Assembly (NCBI GenBank): GCA_937974845.1
Contig: CALJVC010000050.1
Coordinates: forward strand, 6,332 to 70,331
DNA length: 64,000 nucleotides
Direction of reading: 5' to 3'
Origin: an uncultured Pseudogracilibacillus sp.
GTDB taxonomy: Bacteria; Bacillota; Bacilli; Bacillales; Amphibacillaceae
Shown here piece after piece: positions 58,238-64,000 of the stretch; positions within the stretch are counted from its first letter, which is position 1, and every line of letters starts with the position of its first letter. Under the pieces are notes generated by a model that worked only from the letters and a program-made list of their open reading frames with translations, ran no database searches and had not been told where the DNA came from. Position numbers and translations under genes: made by a program.

Positions 58238-59507
58238 GACCCAATTAAACGAAGAACTATACCGAAAGACTTTAGCTAATGGTCTAGAGGTGTTTTTATT
58301 ACCAAAACAACAAATGGCCAAATCCTATGCTATTTTTATGACGAATTACGGTTCCATGCATAACCGTTTTATCCCTCTCAATCAAAAAGAGGCAATTACT
58401 GTACCAGATGGTATCGCTCATTTTTTAGAGCATAAACTTTTTGAAAAAGAAGATCGGGACGTGTTCCAAGACTTTACTCGATTAGGTGCTTCGCCGAATG
58501 CTTATACGTCTTTTTCGAAAACGGCGTATCTTTTTTCGGCGATTGATCATGTAAAAGAAAACGTAGAACTTTTGCTCGATTTTGTGCAAGATCCCTATTT
58601 TTCCGATGCTTCTGTAGAAAAGGAAAAAGGCATTATTGCGCAAGAAATTAAAATGTATGATGATCAACCGGATTGGCGCTCATACATGGGAAGTATTGAA
58701 AATATGTACGAAGCCTTACCAATCAATATTGATATAGCGGGGACAGTATCTTCTATATACGAAATAACTAAAGAGGATTTATATACTTGTTATGAAACCT
58801 TCTACCACCCGAAAAATATGGCTTTATTTGTTACGGGAAATTTTTCAGTAGAGGACATGATGGCATGGATTGAAGCGAACCAGGAAAAGAAACGTTTTCC
58901 GGATGCAAAGGAAATCGAGGTCTTTTATCCTGAAGAAAAACCCCAAGTAAAATGCCGACGTCAGGTAATTACATTACCGGTGTCGAGACCGAAAGTAACG
59001 ATAGGTATTAAGGAAAGGAAGCAACAATTCGAAGGCGAGGAACTCTTGCGACAGGAATTGATTCAGGACTTCATTTTAGATTATTTCTTTTCAGAGGCCG
59101 GCCCTTTTTATGAAATTTTAAGGGAGGAGCAGTTGATTGACGATAGTTTTAACTATAGCACGACGGTAGAAGAACGCTTCAACTTCACTCTTATTGGAGG
59201 GCATACGAATAAGGCGGAAAAACTGGAAGAAAGATTAAAACAGTTGCTTAAGAAGACGGCTTCTATAGAGATAGATACGGCGTCGATCGAAAGGCTACGA
59301 CGTAAAAAAATAGGCGAAGTGCTGCGGGAAATGAATTCATTGGAACAGATTGCCAGCAACTATCTACATTATTATTTTGCAAACGTAGATTATTTCTCCT
59401 TATTACCGACTATTCAAAACATAACGGCAAGGGATGTCAACCACTATTTAGCAGAATGGATTGAAGAGGATCGGTTGACGACTTTCATTATTGAAAAGGA
59501 AGCATAG
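58221..59507 (+). CDS. ymfH: YmfH, M16-family zinc peptidase
   Basis: From ATG 58221 (AGGTGA 5 bases upstream) the product is 428 residues. The zinc motif His67-Phe-Leu-Glu70-His71 is intact, followed by Lys-Leu-Phe-Glu-Lys-Glu-Asp and the distal Glu in Glu-Lys-Gly-Ile-Ile-Ala-Gln-Glu-Ile. It overlaps the 3' end of ymfF by 17 bases. Its substrate is not known; related pairs act on peptides. It is followed 2 bases later by ymfI. Confidence 0.95.
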   Translation: MRRMNETQLNEELYRKTLANGLEVFLLPKQQMAKSYAIFMTNYGSMHNRFIPLNQKEAITVPDGIAHFLEHKLFEKEDRDVFQDFTRLGASPNAYTSFSKTAYLFSAIDHVKENVELLLDFVQDPYFSDASVEKEKGIIAQEIKMYDDQPDWRSYMGSIENMYEALPINIDIAGTVSSIYEITKEDLYTCYETFYHPKNMALFVTGNFSVEDMMAWIEANQEKKRFPDAKEIEVFYPEEKPQVKCRRQVITLPVSRPKVTIGIKERKQQFEGEELLRQELIQDFILDYFFSEAGPFYEILREEQLIDDSFNYSTTVEERFNFTLIGGHTNKAEKLEERLKQLLKKTASIEIDTASIERLRRKKIGEVLREMNSLEQIASNYLHYYFANVDYFSLLPTIQNITARDVNHYLAEWIEEDRLTTFIIEKEA

Positions 59508-59509
59508 GA

Positions 59510-60223
59510 ATGAAGAATGTTTTAATTTTAGGTGCAAGCGGGGACATCGGTTCGGCTATTAGTAAGCAGTTAGCCGAAGAAGGTTATTCTTTATTGTTAC
59601 ACTACAATAGTAACCGACAAGCAATGGAAGAGTTAGTGAAGGAGATTGATCCAGAAAGAATTTTACAAATTATCCAGGCCGATTTTACACTTTCTACTTC
59701 CGTTAATAAATTGTGCGAAGCTGTCGTCTTTCCTATCGATGCGATTATTTATGTAAGTGGGAAAGCCCACTTTGGACTTTTTCAGGATACGACTGAATCT
59801 CAGATGGATGCCATGCTACAACTTCATGTAAAGGCCCCTTGGTTAGTGACCAAATATTTTTTACCGGAAATGTTAAAGAAACAGGCGGGGAAAATAATTT
59901 TTATCACGTCCATTTGGGGTAATGTCGGAGCGAGTTATGAGGTTATTTATTCGTCGGTAAAAGGAGCGCAAAATAGCTTCGTTAAAGCTTTGGCGAAGGA
60001 AGTTGGTCCGTCTGGTATTTCGGTTAATGCTGTAAGTCCAGGCTTTATTGATACGAAGATGAACCGAGAAGTTGAGAAAGAAGAGATTATTGCACAGATT
60101 CCCCTTCACCGGGCTGGTATGACCTCCGATGTAGCCCATGTGGTAAGTTTTTTAATGGATGAAAAATCGAACTATATTCAGGGAGAAATTATTAATCTTT
60201 CCGGAGGTTGGACACCGAACTAA
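59510..60223 (+). CDS. ymfI: YmfI, short-chain dehydrogenase/reductase
   Basis: This 237-residue SDR has the NAD(P) motif Gly-Ala-Ser-Gly-Asp-Ile-Gly-Ser near residue 8, a catalytic Ser (Ile-Thr-Ser-Ile-Trp-Gly) and Tyr-Ser-Ser-Val-Lys as the Tyr-x-x-x-Lys pair. It resembles FabG-type 3-ketoacyl reductases, but the Bacillus YmfI substrate is unproven. It starts at ATG 59510 after AGGA, 2 bases after ymfH. Confidence 0.93.
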   Translation: MKNVLILGASGDIGSAISKQLAEEGYSLLLHYNSNRQAMEELVKEIDPERILQIIQADFTLSTSVNKLCEAVVFPIDAIIYVSGKAHFGLFQDTTESQMDAMLQLHVKAPWLVTKYFLPEMLKKQAGKIIFITSIWGNVGASYEVIYSSVKGAQNSFVKALAKEVGPSGISVNAVSPGFIDTKMNREVEKEEIIAQIPLHRAGMTSDVAHVVSFLMDEKSNYIQGEIINLSGGWTPN

Positions 60224-60294
60224 ATAGTTTTTATGCATAAATAGACATCGAAGCATCCATACTATGAGTACATCATCATAAAGGAGGAAGTTTG

Positions 60295-60543
60295 ATGTCT
60301 ATTTTGGATGATTTTTCAACTTGGAAACAATTTTTATCTAACCGAGTTGAAGCTGCTGAAAACCACGGTATGTCTCAAGAAAAAATGACGGATATTGCCC
60401 AACATATCGGTGATTATTTAAGTCAGTATGTGACGCCTGAAAATAAAGAAGAAAAAGTATTAAAGGAATTATGGGATGTTGCTTCTGAAGAAGAGCAACG
60501 GGCAATTGCGAGCACGATGATTAAATTAGTTAAAGATGAATAA
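60295..60543 (+). CDS. ymfJ: YmfJ, DUF3243 family protein
   Basis: This 82-residue helical, acidic protein starts at ATG 60295 with AAGGAGGAAG upstream. It contains Thr-Trp-Lys-Gln-Phe-Leu and Leu-Trp-Asp-Val-Ala-Ser-Glu-Glu-Glu-Gln, consistent with DUF3243 (B. subtilis YmfJ). No function is known. It lies between ymfI and ymfK, with a terminator after it. Confidence 0.9.
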   Translation: MSILDDFSTWKQFLSNRVEAAENHGMSQEKMTDIAQHIGDYLSQYVTPENKEEKVLKELWDVASEEEQRAIASTMIKLVKDE

Positions 60544-60550
60544 ACTGTAA

Positions 60551-60589
60551 AAAAAAGCAAGGAGGATAGCAATCTTTCTTGCTTTTTTT
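60551..60589 (+). terminator. Rho-independent terminator after ymfJ
   Basis: AAAAAAGCAAG (from 60551) pairs with CTTGCTTTTTT (from 60578) around a partly paired loop, followed by more T residues. It lies 8 bases after the ymfJ stop. Confidence 0.85.
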
Positions 60590-60627
60590 CTTTTTTAAGA
60601 AGAATCCCATAGTTTTACCATATTATA

Positions 60628-60656
60628 TTGCAATTATACGTCTCATTAGGTAAAAT
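60628..60656 (+). promoter_or_regulatory. Candidate sigma-A promoter for ymfK-rodZ
   Basis: TTGCAA (60628-60633) and TAAAAT (60651-60656) are separated by 17 bases, between the ymfJ terminator and ymfK, 36 bases before the ymfK ATG. Confidence 0.6.
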
Positions 60657-60692
60657 TAAGAAGATGGGATCATTATGGAATGAGGTAGAAAA

Positions 60693-61469
60693 ATGGAAAA
60701 GACAGAATGGTATTTTGAATACGAAATGCAATATAACCGCCCTGGGATGTTGGGAGATATTTCTTCTTTATTAGGAATGCTTTCCATTAATATTATGATG
60801 ATCAATGGAATTGAAAACTCTCGGCGCGGCATGTTGTTATTATCGCAACACGATGAAAACATTGAACGATTACAGACCATTCTTCACAATTTAGATTCCA
60901 TCAAAAAGACGAAGTTAAGAAGACCGGAAGTCTTGGATATTTTAGCCGTCCGTCATGGGAAATATATTCATCGAGACGGAGAAGATCGAAAAACTGTCCG
61001 CTTTATTCGAGAAGAATTTGGGATTCTTGTCGATTTTTTAGCTGAATTATTTAAGGCGGATGGTCATAAATTAATTGGAGTAAGAGGTATGCCCCGAGTA
61101 GGGAAGACGGAGTCGATTGTAGCTGGAAGTGTAAGTGCAAATAAGAAATGGTTATTTCTATCAAGCACATTATTAAAGCAAACCGTACGTAAAGAATTAA
61201 TCGATGGGGAATATGGAGACGACTACATTTATATTATCGACGGTGTCGTCTCGAAACAACGGGCTGATGAAAAGCATTGGCAATTAATCCGAGAAATTAT
61301 GCAGTTACCAGCGATTAAAGTGATCGAACATCCGGACATCTTTGTACAAAATACCGAATACTCGATGAAAGATTTTGATTATATAATCGAAATTCGACGA
61401 GATCAAGACGAAGAAATTACTTATGATACAATCGAATCAAGTTTTTTCCGTAACGACAATATGTTTTAA
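60693..61469 (+). CDS. ymfK: YmfK, DUF3388 protein with ACT-like and P-loop regions
   Basis: This 258-residue protein has an N-terminal ACT-like region (Tyr-Asn-Arg-Pro-Gly-Met-Leu-Gly-Asp-Ile) and a P-loop-like Gly-Met-Pro-Arg-Val-Gly-Lys-Thr at 132-139. Tyr-Ile-Tyr-Ile-Ile-Asp-Gly may act as Walker B. This matches B. subtilis YmfK. The function is unknown; ligand-gated nucleotide binding is a reasonable guess from the domains. AGGTAG precedes ATG 60693. Confidence 0.9.
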   Translation: MEKTEWYFEYEMQYNRPGMLGDISSLLGMLSINIMMINGIENSRRGMLLLSQHDENIERLQTILHNLDSIKKTKLRRPEVLDILAVRHGKYIHRDGEDRKTVRFIREEFGILVDFLAELFKADGHKLIGVRGMPRVGKTESIVAGSVSANKKWLFLSSTLLKQTVRKELIDGEYGDDYIYIIDGVVSKQRADEKHWQLIREIMQLPAIKVIEHPDIFVQNTEYSMKDFDYIIEIRRDQDEEITYDTIESSFFRNDNMF

Positions 61470-61492
61470 ATTTAATATGGAAGGTGTTCACA

Positions 61493-62371
61493 ATGGAAAT
61501 CGGTCAAATGTTAAAAGAAGAAAGGGAAGCTCAAGAACTAACGCTCGATGACATTCAAGAGATGACGAAGATTCAGAAACGATATCTTAAAGCAATCGAA
61601 GAGAATAATTTTAGTAGTTTACCCGGCCGATTTTACGCCCGAGCGTTTATCAAGGAATATGCCCTCGTTTTAAATATGGATCACGAGTTGTTGCTTGAAC
61701 AATTCGATCGGATGACCGTTAACGAGGAGGAAGAAGATACGACGCAGTATACACAGGTCAGGCGTACTAGGCGAATGCAAGTACCAAAGGGAACGTCATT
61801 TCTCTCGCTTTTTCCTACGATTATCGTCATTGTTTTAATTGTTGGTGTATTATTGATTGCTTGGATGTTAACGCAAAAGGCGTTGACGACAGATAGCACC
61901 GGTGGTACAACGACGAAGGAATCGGATGAAATTATTCGAGATGTTAACCCGGCTGAAGGTCAGAAGCCTGTCGCCGAGGAGGAAGAGGAGGAGGACGAGG
62001 AAGAGGACGTGCAAGAAGAAGAGGAACCGTTAGCCGATGAGTTTGAACTGACGGAAACGGGCACGGGTAGTTCGCCGGAATCGACATTTACTTTCCACTA
62101 TACGGAAGAGCTTTTACTTAGTTTTGATGTAGAGGCCGAATCCTATGTATCCATTCGTGGAGAAAGTGGCAAGACGTACTTTGATGGTATTTTACAGCCG
62201 AATGTAGAGATTGAAACCTTCGACTTATCCGATGAAGGAAATGTTTATTTGAATATTGGTAATACGACAGGCCTGACAGTGAAGCTAAACGATGTCGTCA
62301 TGGAATATCCAATCGACCCGAACGAACAGGTCCATCAGAAGTTCTTAATCAATTTTGAAAAACGTGATTAA
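61493..62371 (+). CDS. rodZ: RodZ-like cytoskeletal/cell-shape protein (YmfM)
   Basis: From ATG 61493 (GGAAGGTG upstream) the product is 292 residues. It has a Cro/CI-type helix-turn-helix (about 5-70; Leu-Thr-Leu-Asp-Asp-Ile-Gln-Glu and Arg-Phe-Tyr-Ala-Arg-Ala-Phe-Ile), a basic juxtamembrane stretch and a transmembrane helix (about 107-127). A Glu-rich linker leads to an extracellular DUF4115 domain. RodZ links MreB to the wall synthesis complex. It lies directly before pgsA, a common pairing in Firmicutes. Confidence 0.92.
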   Translation: MEIGQMLKEEREAQELTLDDIQEMTKIQKRYLKAIEENNFSSLPGRFYARAFIKEYALVLNMDHELLLEQFDRMTVNEEEEDTTQYTQVRRTRRMQVPKGTSFLSLFPTIIVIVLIVGVLLIAWMLTQKALTTDSTGGTTTKESDEIIRDVNPAEGQKPVAEEEEEEDEEEDVQEEEEPLADEFELTETGTGSSPESTFTFHYTEELLLSFDVEAESYVSIRGESGKTYFDGILQPNVEIETFDLSDEGNVYLNIGNTTGLTVKLNDVVMEYPIDPNEQVHQKFLINFEKRD

Positions 62372-62404
62372 TCTTGATTCCATAAACGACTAATACAAGG
62401 AAGT

Positions 62405-62436
62405 GCCCCCTTCTCGTAGCTGGAAGGGGGCTTTTT
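62405..62436 (+). terminator. Rho-independent terminator after rodZ
   Basis: GCCCCCTTC (62405-62413) pairs perfectly with GAAGGGGGC (62423-62431) around a 9-base loop, followed by TTTTT. It lies between rodZ and pgsA, so pgsA may depend on readthrough or its own promoter. Confidence 0.9.
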
Positions 62437-62460
62437 AACGAACAGAAAGGTTGATAGAAA

Positions 62461-63039
62461 ATGAATTTGCCGAACAAGATTACTTTGTCCCGTATCATGC
62501 TTATCCCTATTTTCATTATTCTTTTATCTTATCCCTTTGATTGGGGATACTATACCGTACAAGGGGAATCCTATCCTATAACCCACCTTTATGCAGCGAT
62601 ACTTTTTGCCATTGCATCTTTTACAGATTGGATCGATGGATACATTGCTCGTAAATATGAACTGGTGACAAATATGGGGAAATTTTTAGACCCCCTTGCA
62701 GATAAATTACTCGTATCCGCTGCTTTTATTCTCTTGGTAGAACTTGAACTTGTCCAAGCTTGGATTGTTATTTTAATTATTAGCCGAGAATTCGCAGTAA
62801 CAGGTTTACGTTTAGTAGCTTCAGGAGAGGGAATTGTCCTTGCGGCGAGCCGTATGGGAAAGTTAAAAACCGCCTCTCAATTGATTGCTATCCTTTTATT
62901 GTTACTGCATAACTTCCCATTTAATTATTTATCTTTACCTGTCGATGTTTGGATGGTATATATTGCTCTTATTTTAACCCTTTGGTCTGGAATTGATTAC
63001 TTTATAAAAAATTGGCATGTATTGAGGGATTCAAAATGA
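62461..63039 (+). CDS. pgsA: Phosphatidylglycerophosphate synthase
   Basis: This 192-residue membrane protein has the CDP-alcohol phosphotransferase motif Asp-Trp-Ile-Asp-Gly-Tyr-Ile-Ala-Arg followed by Gly-Lys-Phe-Leu-Asp-Pro-Leu-Ala-Asp, with all metal-binding Asp residues present, and several transmembrane helices. It joins CDP-diacylglycerol (from CdsA) to glycerol-3-phosphate, the first step to phosphatidylglycerol. AAAGG lies upstream of ATG 62461. The stop overlaps the cinA start. Confidence 0.97.
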   Translation: MNLPNKITLSRIMLIPIFIILLSYPFDWGYYTVQGESYPITHLYAAILFAIASFTDWIDGYIARKYELVTNMGKFLDPLADKLLVSAAFILLVELELVQAWIVILIISREFAVTGLRLVASGEGIVLAASRMGKLKTASQLIAILLLLLHNFPFNYLSLPVDVWMVYIALILTLWSGIDYFIKNWHVLRDSK

Positions 63040-64000
63040 ACAGTCGTTTACGTACAGAAGTAATTTCCGTAGGTACAGAACTTCTCCTTGGGCAAATTGC
63101 CAATACGAATGCCCAATGGATTTCTCAACAGTTAGCTGCCTATGGAATCGATACGTATTTTCATACAGTTGTAGGGGACAATATCGAGCGATTAGTTGCT
63201 ACCTTTGAAGCAGCGAAGCACCGTTCGAATGTAGTTATTATTACAGGAGGCCTCGGTCCGACCGAGGACGACTTATCTCGAGAGGCTTTCCATCAACTTT
63301 CCCAAATTGAAATCGTTGAAGATTCAGCTTCTTTAGAAAAAATTGAAGCTTTTTTTAGATTGCGCGGCATCGAGATGACTCCTAATAATCGTCGTCAAGC
63401 CCGGGTATTTAAAGGGTCGAAGGTGCTTCCGAATCGATACGGTATGGCTCCTGGAATGATTGTGCAGTATGCTGATGTATTGTGGATCTTTCTCCCTGGA
63501 GTACCACGAGAAATGAAGCAATTATTTTCCGATGAATGTTTACCCTATTTACGGCGATTGAATGGTGAACAGACGATAGAATCGCTCGTCCTTCGTTTTA
63601 TAGGAATTGGGGAATCGATCTTAGAAGATCGAATACAAACAATTATAAGAAAACAGTCAAACCCGACGATTGCCTTATTATCTGATCGGGATGGTATAAC
63701 GATTCGTTTAACAGCGAAGGCTGAGACGAAGGAAGAAGCGGATCGATTATTACAAAACGTAAAAAAAGAAATACTGTCCCGTGTTGGAAGTTATTATTAT
63801 GGAGATAATGGAAAAACGCTTGAGGAGGCCGTTGTAGAGCGTCTTATCGAAAAGAATCAACGAATTGCGGTAGCGGAAAGTTTAACAGGTGGAATGTTTC
63901 AAAGTAAACTCGTCGCAGTCGAAGGCGTTTCCTGTATTTTTTCTGGCGGTATCGTAAGTTATGCAGAAAGTGCAAAGACTAACGTATTAAAGGTAAGCCA
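63036..64000 (+). CDS. cinA: CinA/PncC-type competence-damage inducible protein, 3' end outside the window
   Basis: The frame opens at ATG 63036 (overlapping the pgsA stop, ATGA, with TGAGGGA upstream) and stays open to the window edge (about 321 codons). The N-terminal MoaB-like domain has Val-Gly-Thr-Glu-Leu-Leu-Leu-Gly and Thr-Gly-Gly-Leu-Gly-Pro-Thr-Glu-Asp-Asp. The start of the C-terminal nicotinamide-nucleotide amidase domain has Val-Ala-Glu-Ser-Leu-Thr-Gly-Gly. CinA recycles damaged or used pyridine nucleotides and in Bacillus is cotranscribed with recA, which probably follows. Confidence 0.95.
   Translation, partial: MNSRLRTEVISVGTELLLGQIANTNAQWISQQLAAYGIDTYFHTVVGDNIERLVATFEAAKHRSNVVIITGGLGPTEDDLSREAFHQLSQIEIVEDSASLEKIEAFFRLRGIEMTPNNRRQARVFKGSKVLPNRYGMAPGMIVQYADVLWIFLPGVPREMKQLFSDECLPYLRRLNGEQTIESLVLRFIGIGESILEDRIQTIIRKQSNPTIALLSDRDGITIRLTAKAETKEEADRLLQNVKKEILSRVGSYYYGDNGKTLEEAVVERLIEKNQRIAVAESLTGGMFQSKLVAVEGVSCIFSGGIVSYAESAKTNVLKVS

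Noticed and set aside
1..64000. Mobile elements, CRISPR arrays, toxin-antitoxin or defence genes, tRNA or rRNA
   Set aside because: I looked for transposase motifs, spaced direct repeats and cloverleaf or rRNA signatures and saw none; gene order and base composition look like uninterrupted core chromosome.

Overview
The window is a chromosomal core region of a low-GC Gram-positive bacterium, most likely family Bacillaceae. Gene order follows the Bacillus subtilis fla/che to pgsA segment almost gene for gene, and Bacillus-type proteins are present (FliY, CheC, CheD, SwrB, SwrD, DapG, PolC, the YmfF/YmfH pair). Every supported gene is on the + strand. I see no insertion sequence, prophage, CRISPR array, tRNA or rRNA, and no stretch over 300 bases without a gene.

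Region 1 (1-27936) is a fla/che operon: flgC (tail only), fliE-F-G-H-I-J, ylxF, fliK, flgD, a TIGR02530-type gene, flgE/flgG, swrD, fliL, fliM, fliY, cheY, fliO-P-Q-R, flhB, flhA, flhF, flhG, cheB, cheA, cheW, cheC, cheD, sigD, a DUF342/FapA gene, a small basic protein gene and swrB-like. Many genes overlap or touch, no terminator is visible inside, and a strong terminator closes it. The operon encodes the basal body, hook, type III export apparatus, switch, most of the chemotaxis circuit and the flagellar sigma factor.

Region 2 (28140-38773) holds rpsB, tsf, pyrH, frr, uppS, cdsA, rasP and polC: translation, UMP synthesis, isoprenoid and phospholipid precursors, regulated proteolysis and replication. 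dxr and proS, which flank rasP in B. subtilis, are not here.

Region 3 (38995-48675) holds the rimP-nusA-rnpM-ylxQ-infB-ylxP-rbfA-truB-ribF operon, then rpsO and pnp. It has a recognisable promoter with two terminator-like hairpins before rimP and a folded leader before rpsO.

Region 4 (48790-64000) holds ylxY, mlpA, ymxH, asd, dapG, tepA, ftsK/spoIIIE, ymfF, ymfH, ymfI, ymfJ, ymfK, rodZ (ymfM), pgsA and the start of cinA. The dipicolinate synthase genes (spoVFA/B), dapA and rnjB that sit here in B. subtilis are absent.

No wholly new gene system was found. The observations most worth a second look are: a CheB whose receiver domain has lost its metal-binding and lysine residues while the esterase triad is kept; a perfect hairpin placed between the Shine-Dalgarno and the start codon of swrD that also contains a two-codon ORF; possible AUC/AUA starts for fliG and cheB; a possible attenuator before rimP-nusA; and a set of locus-specific gene losses (dxr, proS, spoVFAB, dapA, rnjB).
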